DNA from: Campylobacteraceae bacterium
Lineage (GTDB): Bacteria; Campylobacterota; Campylobacteria; Campylobacterales; Sulfurovaceae
NCBI GenBank assembly: GCA_027080995.1
Contig: JALWNT010000021.1
Span: 1-64,000 of the forward strand
Direction of reading: 5' to 3'
DNA length: 64,000 bases
Shown here: positions 48,012-57,455 of the stretch, one piece after another
Layout of the letters: the number at the start of each line of letters is the position of its first letter
How positions within the stretch are numbered: position 1 is the first letter of the stretch
Position numbers and translations under genes: made by a program
Notes under the pieces: generated by a model
What the model saw: only the letters and a program-made list of their open reading frames with translations
Told to the model about the DNA's origin: nothing
The model's database searches: none

Positions 48012-49525
48012 TGGAAATGAAATTGTTCAAAAGAGTATTATTTGGCTTTTTGATGGCCGGGAGCATCTTTCTGCAATATGCAAGTGCGGAAACGAATTGT
48101 GTCAACCGCCTTTTTAATGTCACAATTAGTGACAGTCTGACGATCGAAGATGCCATCGATAACCTGGCAGAGACCTGCGGTCTGACGGTTGTTGTGAAAG
48201 ATTCCGGTGCCCGTCACAAACTTAAGAAAAAACTCTATTACGTCAAGCTGAAAAATGCAACTTTAAAAAGTTTCCTGGATACAATCCTTAAAGATAACGA
48301 TCTTAACTATTCACTTCGAGGAAATAAACTGTCGATATCCTATCTTGTAACCAGGACCTACAAAGTGCATTACGTTACCGGACAGAGGTCCGGACAGAGC
48401 AGTGCCAATGTTCAGGTGGCGGGAGGTGCCAGCAGTTCAAGCAGCACCGCCGCCGGAACGGGGAAAGGGTCGACGATTACGATTAAGAGTGATCAGGAAT
48501 TCCAGTTCTGGGGGACCATCAAAGATGAAATTCACCGGATTCTTAATACAGCCGGTGACGGCAGCATCCACTTTACGAAAGTAGGCAACGCATGGATCGG
48601 TCCTGACGGTCAAAAATGGGAGTACAATCCGCTTGAACCTGTTATCAATCCCGAAGCAGGTCTTGTAACCGTCACAGGAACTTCTAGACAATTGGAGAGG
48701 GTTGATCGTTACATTGCGACGTTGATGAAACAGGTGAAGACTGAAGTAATGATCGATGTCAAAATTCTCGATGTACGTCTTGACAAAAGTAAAAGTCTAG
48801 GAATCGACTGGGGAAAAATTTACGATACTTCGATTACCTTTACGGGCAACTATCAAGGAAAACTTGGGAAGGGAGATAGTGGAAACCCCAGTGGGGGAGG
48901 AGGCGGAGCTTTCTCCTTTGCGATGGCGGGAGATTTGACCGGCGTCTTTAAATTTCTCAACACTCAAGGAGATGTCACGGTTGTCTCCAGCCCCCGGGTC
49001 ATGACACTAAATAATCAACCCGCGATGATCAGCGTCGGACAAGAGATTTTCTACAAACTCAAAACAACTAACAAAGTAGGCGGATCGGATACGGCAACAT
49101 CGGAAAATGAAACGGTAGAATCTGTCTTTGCGGGTATTTTACTTGATATTACTCCCGAAGTGGATTCTCGGGGAATGATTACTTTGAAGATAAATCCGTC
49201 AATTACTTCCTTGGCAGACGAAGAGCAAAAGAAACATTTGACAAATTTGACCATGCCTCCGAATATCAAACGTCGGCAAATCTCTTCAGTGATTAAAGTA
49301 CACGACGGGAATCATGCAATTTTGGGAGGGCTTATAACCCGAAGCAAGGGAACAACCACAGACAAAATTCCCTTGTTGGGAGAAATCCCTATTCTCGGAT
49401 ATGCATTCAAACGAGAAGAAATTCTCGATTATACGGATGAACTTGTTATCATAATCACACCGCATATCGTACGGAATCACCGTAACGTAACGTTGAGAGA
49501 CCTGGGTTACAAAAGTCTAAAATGA
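48011..49525 (+). CDS. Secretin (PilQ/MshL/CtsD-like)
   Basis: Signal peptide, N0-like domain, secretin core VVSSPRVMTLNNQPAMISVGQEIFYK...NPSITSL...ISSVIKVHDGNHAILGGLITRSK. Confidence 0.88.
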   Translation: MEMKLFKRVLFGFLMAGSIFLQYASAETNCVNRLFNVTISDSLTIEDAIDNLAETCGLTVVVKDSGARHKLKKKLYYVKLKNATLKSFLDTILKDNDLNYSLRGNKLSISYLVTRTYKVHYVTGQRSGQSSANVQVAGGASSSSSTAAGTGKGSTITIKSDQEFQFWGTIKDEIHRILNTAGDGSIHFTKVGNAWIGPDGQKWEYNPLEPVINPEAGLVTVTGTSRQLERVDRYIATLMKQVKTEVMIDVKILDVRLDKSKSLGIDWGKIYDTSITFTGNYQGKLGKGDSGNPSGGGGGAFSFAMAGDLTGVFKFLNTQGDVTVVSSPRVMTLNNQPAMISVGQEIFYKLKTTNKVGGSDTATSENETVESVFAGILLDITPEVDSRGMITLKINPSITSLADEEQKKHLTNLTMPPNIKRRQISSVIKVHDGNHAILGGLITRSKGTTTDKIPLLGEIPILGYAFKREEILDYTDELVIIITPHIVRNHRNVTLRDLGYKSLK

Positions 49526-50334
49526 GTTATCGCTACACGGATGCGAAACAGGCTTTTGTCGATGAAGTAAAGACTGATGAGTATATTGAACTGGAAGGGA
49601 GTAGACGGGCTTTTCGGCAGTTGGGGCACAGTCTTAGTAAATCAACAAAGATGGTTTTGATTTACGGGAAACCAGGAACAGGGAAAACCCTCCTTCTTCA
49701 TCGCCTCTATGAAAAGAAGCGGGAAAAGATGGAAATTCATCTTCTTGATATTCCAAGTGGAACGCGGCGTGAATTCTATCGAAAACTTTTTCGTATTTTT
49801 ACAGGCAAAGAGATGCCTTTGAAAACCAAGGTTGATTTCGAAACCTTCGTGGCGTTTGCTCGAAGTATCAAAGGAAAACGAAACATAGTCGTGCTTTTGG
49901 ATGAAGCACAAATGTACCCCAAAGAGATGTTGGAAGAGATCCGTGTGCTCTCCGATACCGGAAGTATCAAATTCGTCATTGCCCTGCACAAAACCGAGGA
50001 CGAGGATCTTGTCGCCAAAAAACATTTTCAATCCCGCATTTGGGAAACGATAGAATTACGCAACGCGACTCCTCTTGAACTCAACGCTTATATCCACAAA
50101 CGACTTATACAGCATGGTCATAATGAATTGGCCTCTTTGTTTAAGGACCGACACATCAGATTGATCCATCGATGGACTGAAGGGAATTTCAGAGAGTGCA
50201 ATAAACTTCTCTATACGCTCTTCGAAATTTACGAGTATTATGGTAAACATGATCCCCAAAAGATCGATTACAATAAAATTTCCATCAAATACCTGGAAAT
50301 GGCAGCGATCAAAACAGGATTTATCCATGTATGA
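49522..50334 (+). CDS. ExeA/MshM/CtsP-like AAA ATPase
   Basis: Walker A YGKPGTGKTLLLHRL, Walker B IVVLLDEAQ. Confidence 0.8.
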   Translation: MSYRYTDAKQAFVDEVKTDEYIELEGSRRAFRQLGHSLSKSTKMVLIYGKPGTGKTLLLHRLYEKKREKMEIHLLDIPSGTRREFYRKLFRIFTGKEMPLKTKVDFETFVAFARSIKGKRNIVVLLDEAQMYPKEMLEEIRVLSDTGSIKFVIALHKTEDEDLVAKKHFQSRIWETIELRNATPLELNAYIHKRLIQHGHNELASLFKDRHIRLIHRWTEGNFRECNKLLYTLFEIYEYYGKHDPQKIDYNKISIKYLEMAAIKTGFIHV

Positions 50335-51055
50335 TATTGAGGAACTGGAAGAGCAATGGAAACGTTATCGACGAAAAAAATTGTTGCGTCGATTGGCGTG
50401 GGCGCTGTCGCTTGTCATTGTCCTGATGCTCCCTCTTCTTTATGTCGAAGTCTATCAGGGAAAGAGAAAATCACTTGATAGAAAAAACGTACATACAGCC
50501 ATAAAGTCTGAAGACAGCACATCAAAACAGAATCTTAGCGTTTCGACAAAGCAAAAAACAGGGAAGATCCAAAGAGAGATAAAAGCCGTTCCTTTGCTTC
50601 AGACAATCCCCCCCTCAATGAAGGAAGAGAGGCATCCGAAGGAAAAACCTGTTCGCCCGAAAATGAAAATCACATTTACGGATGAATCCTCAAAAGAGAT
50701 GACTCCGGTAAGAAAAGGGGGAACGGTCGAACTCAGTATGGTGAAACGTAACGACACGGCTGTGATTCGATCGATCGAAAAACGTTTTCCTTTGAGTCAT
50801 GATTATGATGATGCTATGTATCTCGCCAAATACTACTACAGTAAACATCGCTACAAAAAAGCCGAATATTGGTCGATGCAGGCCAATGTCGTCGACAGTT
50901 CAAAAGTGGAGAGTTGGATTCTCTTTGCTAAGTCGAAAGCGAAACGGGGACATCGAACGGAAGCGATTCGTATCTTGCAGCGCTATTACGACAATACAGG
51001 AGATCCTCAAGTCAAACTCTTAATTGACGCGATGAGAAAAGGAAGAAAATTCTAA
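50327..51055 (+). CDS. TM plus TPR-like protein of the T4P/T2SS-like operon
   Basis: N-terminal TM LAWALSLVIVLMLPLLYVEVY; C-terminal helical repeat YDDAMYLAKYYYSKHRYKKAEYWSMQAN. Confidence 0.65.
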   Translation: MYDIEELEEQWKRYRRKKLLRRLAWALSLVIVLMLPLLYVEVYQGKRKSLDRKNVHTAIKSEDSTSKQNLSVSTKQKTGKIQREIKAVPLLQTIPPSMKEERHPKEKPVRPKMKITFTDESSKEMTPVRKGGTVELSMVKRNDTAVIRSIEKRFPLSHDYDDAMYLAKYYYSKHRYKKAEYWSMQANVVDSSKVESWILFAKSKAKRGHRTEAIRILQRYYDNTGDPQVKLLIDAMRKGRKF

Positions 51056-51112
51056 ATCTCTGAAAAAGCACTATAATAATATATCAATTCAGAAATTTTG
51101 TGAGAGGATGAT

Positions 51113-52858
51113 ATGGCCGGATTGATAGAACAGATGATTCGTGACGGTGTGGTGACGAAAGAGCAGGTCGGACAGCTGGTACGTAGACGTCCTCCACTGA
51201 AAATAAATCTGAGCAATATGATTCGGGAAAAAATCCTGGATATTAAAACGATCCAGGAGTATGTCAGTCGCAAGATTCGACAAGGAGGCCTCAGCCTGGA
51301 CAAATTGTCTGACTTGGAGCGTGAGGGAATTCCGATCGAGCCCATTATGGAAAAGGTCGCCAAAGAGTTGCATATCCGTTACGTTGATCTCGACGATGTC
51401 GAGGTGGATATGCAACTTTTCAGCCGCGTGCCTTATGCTCAGCTGATGCGTTACCGAGCTATTCCGGTCGAGGAGACTGATCTGAATGTGCTGGTGGTTT
51501 TCGAGGATCCGTTGGACATGGGGGCGCAGGATGCCCTGCAGCGACTTTTCCCTCGCAAACCGCTTCAGGTGGCTATGTCCCATCCGAAAAAGATTCGTGA
51601 GTTTCTTCAACGGATGGAGATTTCCGAAAGCCTCAAAGAGTACGTCGATAATATTCGAAAAGATTTGCGTGAAGGGGGGAATGAAAGAGAAGAGGGAGAA
51701 TCCCCCGCCGTTTTGAAATTGATCGAATTGATCTTTAAAAATGCCATTGTTAACCGAGCAAGTGATATCCATATCGAAGCGACAGAGAAAAACTGCATTG
51801 TCCGAGATCGTATCGACGGAATGTTACAGCAGAGTTTTATTTTCGACAAGGATATTTTCAGTCCTCTGGCTTCCCGGATCAAACTCTTGGCGAACCTGGA
51901 TATTGCAGAAAAACGCAAACCCCAGGATGGTCGGATCACAACCAAGGTAATGGATAAAGAGTTCGATTTTCGGGTTTCGACCTTGCCGACACTTTTGGGA
52001 GAATCGATTGTCCTGAGGATACTTGACAAAAGTAAGGTTCTGGTTCGACTGGAAGATGCGGGTATGAGTGAATTTTGTTATGAACGTTTCACGCAGGCGA
52101 TCAAAGTACCGTACGGAATTGTTCTGGTTACCGGGCCGACCGGAAGCGGTAAAACCACCACGCTTTACGGAGCCCTTAATGCCATCAAAGATGTCAAAGA
52201 CAAAATCATCACGGTTGAAGATCCGGTGGAGTATCAAATGGCGGGCATCCAACAGGTTCAGGTGAATGCTCATGCCGGATTGACCTTTGCGGCGGCGCTG
52301 CGTTCTATCCTGCGTCAGGATCCCGACAAGATCATGATCGGTGAAATTCGGGATACGGAGACGTTACGTATTGCGATCCAGGCTGCTTTGACAGGACACT
52401 TGGTTCTCTCCACCCTCCATACCAACGATGCGATCAGTGCGGTGACGCGGATCATTGATATGGGGATCGAGAGTTATCTTGTCAGCGGTGCACTGGTTGC
52501 CATCCAAGCTCAGCGGCTTGTTCGGAAGATATGCCCCTATTGCAAAACCACCGAAACACTGACACCAAACGTTCTCGAAGAGATCCGACCCTATCTTGGA
52601 GAGAAGGTTCCTACGTTTTATCATGGAGAAGGGTGTAAAGAGTGCAACAATACAGGGTATATCGGTCGGGAGATGATTTCAGAAGTGCTTCCTATCAGTG
52701 ATACACTTTCACGTATGATCGCCGCGAATGCTTCCAAAGAAAAATTGACGGAGCAAGCCATGAAAGAGGGATTTATCACCATGTTCGAAGACGGTATTCA
52801 CAAAGCGGTTGCAGGAGAAACAACCGTCGAAGAGATCTTCCGGGTAGCGAGGCTTTGA
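51113..52858 (+). CDS. GspE/PilB/CtsE-type secretion ATPase
   Basis: VTGPTGSGKTTTLYGAL, RSILRQDPDKIMIGEIRDTET, GHLVLSTLHTNDA, Cys4 motif CPYCKTTE...CKECNNTGYIGR. Confidence 0.95.
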   Translation: MAGLIEQMIRDGVVTKEQVGQLVRRRPPLKINLSNMIREKILDIKTIQEYVSRKIRQGGLSLDKLSDLEREGIPIEPIMEKVAKELHIRYVDLDDVEVDMQLFSRVPYAQLMRYRAIPVEETDLNVLVVFEDPLDMGAQDALQRLFPRKPLQVAMSHPKKIREFLQRMEISESLKEYVDNIRKDLREGGNEREEGESPAVLKLIELIFKNAIVNRASDIHIEATEKNCIVRDRIDGMLQQSFIFDKDIFSPLASRIKLLANLDIAEKRKPQDGRITTKVMDKEFDFRVSTLPTLLGESIVLRILDKSKVLVRLEDAGMSEFCYERFTQAIKVPYGIVLVTGPTGSGKTTTLYGALNAIKDVKDKIITVEDPVEYQMAGIQQVQVNAHAGLTFAAALRSILRQDPDKIMIGEIRDTETLRIAIQAALTGHLVLSTLHTNDAISAVTRIIDMGIESYLVSGALVAIQAQRLVRKICPYCKTTETLTPNVLEEIRPYLGEKVPTFYHGEGCKECNNTGYIGREMISEVLPISDTLSRMIAANASKEKLTEQAMKEGFITMFEDGIHKAVAGETTVEEIFRVARL

Positions 52859-52861
52859 TCC

Positions 52862-54112
52862 ATGCATTATGAAGTAACTGTGATTGAACGGGGAAAACGA
52901 TATACGAAGGTAGTGGAAGCACCCAATAAACGGGCTGCTTCGGCAAAAATAAAACGGGAGTCTCCAAAGGCTGTTGTGGTCAAAACGGTCGAAACCGCGA
53001 TGCCCGTGGACGATATCATCAAAAAAGTCCTGAAAGATTTGGGACGTTTTACGAAAGGCAAGATTAAAGAAGAGGACAAAATCGCAACCATTCGCCAAAT
53101 CGCTGTTATGACCGATGCGGGGATTCCGATTCACGATACATTGGAAGATGTGGCACAGAATACCACAAACAAGCAACTTAAAGAGATTTATCATAAGCTA
53201 GCAGCTGATATCAATGCTGGGAAAAGTATGTCCCAGGCAATCGCTCCTTATACGGAAGAGTTCGGGCACATAGCCATTGCAATGACCAATCTAGGTGAGA
53301 AGACCGGTAATTTTCCGGAGTCTTATCATAAATTAGCGGATATCCTTGAAAACATACGGGAGAATAGAGCGAAATTCAAGAAAGCTCTACGTTATCCGTT
53401 GATCACCCTGACAGCGATGGCGATTGCTTTTGTCATTCTCATTATGGTTGTGGTACCGAAGTTTCGCTCGATTTTCGAGGAGTTTCATGCACAACTTCCG
53501 CTTCCTACCCGTATATTGATGGGAGCGGAGTATGCTTTCAGCCATTACGGCCTCTATCTTCTGTTCGGCCTTATAATTTTTATCTATACCCTTATTTTTC
53601 TTTACAAGAACAATAAAAAATTCAAATACAGGATGGATGAGTTGATGGTCCATCCGAGATTCTATCTGATCAATCGGATCATTTTTCTCTCTTCGATGTA
53701 CAACTATACTCTTGTTTTCGGTGAGTTGGTTCGTGCCGGAATTCCTGTTTCCGAAGCTCTGGACACCGCAGTTGGGATGGTGAGCAACGATTTCATCCGC
53801 GAAAAGCTCGAAATTGTTAATGCCAATATTGGAAGAGGTATGAGTTTGACCGAAGCGTTCGAACAGACGGGGCTTTTCGAAAATATGTTGCTGCAGATGA
53901 TCAAAGCGGGAGAGGCAAGCGGACAACTCGACAAAATGCTCCAGAAAGTTACCGATTATTACGATATGCGCTTTCAGGATATTATCGACAATCTTTCAAG
54001 TTATATCGAACCGATTATGCTTTTTTTCATCGCCGGACTGGTGTTGCTGATGGCTCTGGGAATTTTCCTGCCGATGTGGGATCTCGGCCAGGTTGTCCAC
54101 AATAGCGGATGA
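52862..54112 (+). CDS. GspF/PilC/CtsF-type inner-membrane protein
   Basis: Two repeated GspF domains; VMTDAGIPIHDTLEDVA, LVRAGIPVSEALDTAVG, FENMLLQMIKAGEASGQLDKML. Confidence 0.93.
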   Translation: MHYEVTVIERGKRYTKVVEAPNKRAASAKIKRESPKAVVVKTVETAMPVDDIIKKVLKDLGRFTKGKIKEEDKIATIRQIAVMTDAGIPIHDTLEDVAQNTTNKQLKEIYHKLAADINAGKSMSQAIAPYTEEFGHIAIAMTNLGEKTGNFPESYHKLADILENIRENRAKFKKALRYPLITLTAMAIAFVILIMVVVPKFRSIFEEFHAQLPLPTRILMGAEYAFSHYGLYLLFGLIIFIYTLIFLYKNNKKFKYRMDELMVHPRFYLINRIIFLSSMYNYTLVFGELVRAGIPVSEALDTAVGMVSNDFIREKLEIVNANIGRGMSLTEAFEQTGLFENMLLQMIKAGEASGQLDKMLQKVTDYYDMRFQDIIDNLSSYIEPIMLFFIAGLVLLMALGIFLPMWDLGQVVHNSG

Positions 54113-54140
54113 TTTCAAAAAGGGATGAAAAAGAGATCTG

Positions 54141-55382
54141 ATGCATGAATATTTGATTATTCTGGGTATCTCTTTGGTAGTTCTGGGATATGGCTACTTT
54201 TCCCGTCTTTTGAGTCTTTGGAATATTTCAGGCCCGATGGTCTTTACCACGGTGGGGGTTCTTCTTTCGCCGCTAGGATTTGGGGGAGAGGCGGTGACCC
54301 CCAAAGCCGAAGCGGTACAGGTAGTGGCCGAGATCGCTTTGATTGTCGTGCTTTTCAGTGACGCAGCCGGAATTGATCTGATGAAGTTGAAACCCTACTG
54401 GCGTCTTCCGGGCCGGCTGCTCTTTATCGCGCTGCCGTTGAGTATCGTTCTGACCTGGATGACGGCAAAGTTTTTGTTTCCCGAAGAGTCTTCAAATCTT
54501 TACTTGCTTTTGCTCGCGTTGATCCTTGCCCCCACTGACGCCGCATTGGGTAAGGCGGTGGTCAGCGATCCCAGGATCCCGGAAATTGTACGCAATACGA
54601 TCAATGTCGAGAGCGGTCTCAATGACGGGATTGTTTTTCCGATGTTGTTGATGGTCCTCGCTCTGATTTCTGGAGAGGGAAACGCTCAGGGAGGGGAGAG
54701 TATGCAGGGGCCTCTGCTTTACATCGCACAACAGATTCTCTTCGGTGCTTTGGCCGGAGCGGCGGTGGGTTGGTCGGGAGCGAAACTGGGACGTTTCAGT
54801 ATGCGACGGGGTTGGATGGAGCATCAATACTACAATCTCGTCCCTCTTGCTTTGGCGATTTTTGCATTTTACCTAGCGGAGTTGGTTGGCGGAAACGGAT
54901 ACATTGCTGCCTTTTTCGGAGGTTTGTTGCTCGGAAACAGTGATGTGACTCTACGTAAACACGTCGAAGAGTTTGCCGAAAGTGAAGGGGAATTGCTTGT
55001 AATGATCAGTTTTCTGGTCTTTGGACTGGTCTTTGTCCCTTTGAGTCTTCCACATTGGGATTTCAAAGCATTTCTTTTTGCACTTTTGAGTCTGACACTA
55101 TTACGAATACTGCCGGTGCTTCTTGGGTTCGGACGTTTTCCTTTGGATTTGTCGACACGACTCTTCATCGGTTGGTTCGGACCACGAGGAATCGCCTCCA
55201 TCCTCTATATTCTGGTAGCCGTGCATCAGCTTGGAGGTTTTAAGGGGCATGAGCGTATCTTTTCCATTGCGGCCTTGACGATTCTTCTCAGTATTCTTTT
55301 ACATGGTCTAAGTGCCCGTCCTTTGGCGATTCTCTATGCGAGAAGAGAAGCGGGAGAGGTTTTGACCAATACTCCGGATTGA
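54141..55382 (+). CDS. CPA1-type cation:proton antiporter
   Basis: Multi-TM; ILAPTDAALGKAVVSD, VESGLNDGIVFPML, FIGWFGPRGIASILY. Confidence 0.9.
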   Translation: MHEYLIILGISLVVLGYGYFSRLLSLWNISGPMVFTTVGVLLSPLGFGGEAVTPKAEAVQVVAEIALIVVLFSDAAGIDLMKLKPYWRLPGRLLFIALPLSIVLTWMTAKFLFPEESSNLYLLLLALILAPTDAALGKAVVSDPRIPEIVRNTINVESGLNDGIVFPMLLMVLALISGEGNAQGGESMQGPLLYIAQQILFGALAGAAVGWSGAKLGRFSMRRGWMEHQYYNLVPLALAIFAFYLAELVGGNGYIAAFFGGLLLGNSDVTLRKHVEEFAESEGELLVMISFLVFGLVFVPLSLPHWDFKAFLFALLSLTLLRILPVLLGFGRFPLDLSTRLFIGWFGPRGIASILYILVAVHQLGGFKGHERIFSIAALTILLSILLHGLSARPLAILYARREAGEVLTNTPD

Positions 55383-55496
55383 GTGTTTTGAAATAGTTTC
55401 GAATGTATCGATCATCGGAGGGATGAGCGATTCGCCCAAAAGGTTCGAGGGATCTGACGTACGTTTGTGAGTATAGTAGACAAAAGAAACAATAGA

Positions 55497-55621
55497 GTGC
55501 TCTGAAAAACCTTTGTCATTCCGGGCTTGACCCGGAATCCAGGGTTTGCAATACCCATCGTACCGTGGATCCCGAATCAAGTTCGGGATGACGGAAAAAG
55601 ATCGTTTCGGTTTTTCAAAAC
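55497..55621 (-). repeat. MITE/REP-like element, copy 2 (inverted relative to copy 1)
   Basis: gtcattccgggcttgacccggaatccagg...gtggatcccgaatcaagttcgggatgacgg flanked by tgaaaaacc / ggtttttca; matches reverse complement of 10974-11110. Confidence 0.75.
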
Positions 55622-55634
55622 TTCCGATTCGGAC

Positions 55635-56549
55635 TCACTCGTCGGTGCATTCAAGGAGACGGTATTCTCCCTCTGCGTAGACTCCCCGCCGCACAGTCAT
55701 CCCTTTCCGATCTACGTTGAAAAGCCAGAAACACTCCCGGCCCTCCATGGTGATGCTGCCGGCGCAATAGAGATCGATCCTCAAGCCGTCCGGGGTGAGA
55801 TCGGTCCGGTAACAGCGGTGGATGTGGCCGTTGAGGATGGCGCCGCGCCGGATGGGGCGGCAGGTGCGCAGGAAGTCGTCGGCGTTGCGCAGGCCGTGCT
55901 GTTTGCGGTCGGGGCGTCCGTCGGCGAGGCGCGCGGCGTAGTGGGTCATGACGAAGATCCAGCGATCGGCGAGGCGGGGGTCGGCGAGGATCCGTCCCAA
56001 CGCTTCGAGCTGTTCGGGAGGGATGTGCCCGTCGGAGCGCCAGGGCAGGGGGTTGGGTTTGGCGCTGTTGACGCCGATGACGGCGATCTCGTCGAAGAGG
56101 CGCACGAAGGGCCAGATCCCGTCGACGCTGTACTGGGGCCAGTCGCTGTGCATGTAGCGGCCGAAGTAGCGGAAGAAAGCGTCGCTGTGGATTACGTCTT
56201 TGGCGTAAATGTCGTGATTGCCCGGCAGGGTGATGAAGCGCTCGGGAGGCTGCGCGAGCGGGGCGATGAGCTCGGCGGCGTTTTCGAGCTCGGCTTCGAG
56301 ACCCAATGCGGTGTAATCGCCGGTGCAGAGCACCAGATCCACGGCATGGGTCTCTTTGAAACGGACGAGCGCATCGATTTTTTCGTCGGCATTGTCAAAA
56401 TAGTGTCCACGCCCTCCCATCAGATTCATGGCGCCGATGGCCCGTTTGCCGAACCATTTGCGCAGAGGGATGCTGCGCAAGGAGAGGTCGAAATGGGGAT
56501 CGCTGCAGTGGAGGATTCTCACGGAGTATTCTCCCTCAGCATCGGGCAA
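55635..56549 (-). CDS. Metallophosphoesterase (calcineurin-like)
   Basis: RILHCSDPHFDLSL, CTGDYTALG, LPGNHDIYA, MTHYAARL, NGHIHRCY. Confidence 0.9.
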   Translation of the reverse strand: MPDAEGEYSVRILHCSDPHFDLSLRSIPLRKWFGKRAIGAMNLMGGRGHYFDNADEKIDALVRFKETHAVDLVLCTGDYTALGLEAELENAAELIAPLAQPPERFITLPGNHDIYAKDVIHSDAFFRYFGRYMHSDWPQYSVDGIWPFVRLFDEIAVIGVNSAKPNPLPWRSDGHIPPEQLEALGRILADPRLADRWIFVMTHYAARLADGRPDRKQHGLRNADDFLRTCRPIRRGAILNGHIHRCYRTDLTPDGLRIDLYCAGSITMEGRECFWLFNVDRKGMTVRRGVYAEGEYRLLECTDE

Positions 56550-57433
56550 GTGTCCGGGAGGACGAGCCGCAGCGTGCCCGAGAGGATCCGAAAAAGGAAG
56601 GAGAACGCTTCGTAGGGTTCCCCATCGAGATTGATGCGGCGCATCTGCTCCTCTTCGGGGGTGAACTCCACTTCCGAAGCCCGCAGGATCTTACGAAAGG
56701 GCATCCCGCCGAAGAGCGTCTCGGAGGGTGGAGAGAGTTCGCTGGGAATCGGTAGGGGATCGAGCGTGAAAAGGACAATGTCCAAAAGGCCGTCGTCGAT
56801 GCACGCTTCGGGAGAGAGCAGCATCCCGCCGCCGGCTTGGCGTCCGTTGCAGACGGCGGTAGCAAAGGAGCTTCCCTCGAAGCGGTACTCTCCGATACGC
56901 ATCGTCCCGCGTACGGGGGTGAAGCTGAAAAGCTTGAGAATTCCTGTCAGAGCGTAGGCGCCGCCGCCGAGGAAGCTTTTGAGTCCCGGCGGGGTTTCGG
57001 TGGTCACCTGTGCGCCGAAACCGCCGCTGGCGACGTTGAGAAAATAGCGGTCGTTGACGCAGCCGACGTCGATCGGGCGGCTCTCTCCGTTGACAGCCAT
57101 CAGGAGCGCTTCGTAGGGGTCGAGCGGGATCTCCGCGGCGGTGGCGAAATCGTTGGCGGTTCCCAGAGGGAGGATCGCCAGTTCGGGGCGTTTTGCCTCC
57201 TCGAGGAGCATCATCGCATTGAGGACGCCGTTGATCGTCCCGTCTCCCCCTCCGGCGACGATCCGGTCGATCCCATCCGCGGCGCACTCTTCGACCAGCG
57301 TGGAGAGATCCTCAGGCAGATAGGCGATGCGGACATCCAGGGCGAAGAAATGGTGTTGTCTGACGGTTGCGATCGCTTCGTGTAGCAGTGGATTGCCCGC
57401 CTTCTGGCCGTTGAGGATCGTTCGTATCTTCAT
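56519..57433 (-). CDS. Diacylglycerol kinase catalytic domain (YegS/LCB5-like lipid kinase)
   Basis: GIDRIVAGGGDGTINGVLNAMM, LGTANDFATA, CNGRQAGGGMLLSPEACIDDGLLDIV. Confidence 0.9.
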   Translation of the reverse strand: MKIRTILNGQKAGNPLLHEAIATVRQHHFFALDVRIAYLPEDLSTLVEECAADGIDRIVAGGGDGTINGVLNAMMLLEEAKRPELAILPLGTANDFATAAEIPLDPYEALLMAVNGESRPIDVGCVNDRYFLNVASGGFGAQVTTETPPGLKSFLGGGAYALTGILKLFSFTPVRGTMRIGEYRFEGSSFATAVCNGRQAGGGMLLSPEACIDDGLLDIVLFTLDPLPIPSELSPPSETLFGGMPFRKILRASEVEFTPEEEQMRRINLDGEPYEAFSFLFRILSGTLRLVLPDTCPMLRENTP

Positions 57434-57455
57434 CGTCGTTTTCCGTCATCGATTT

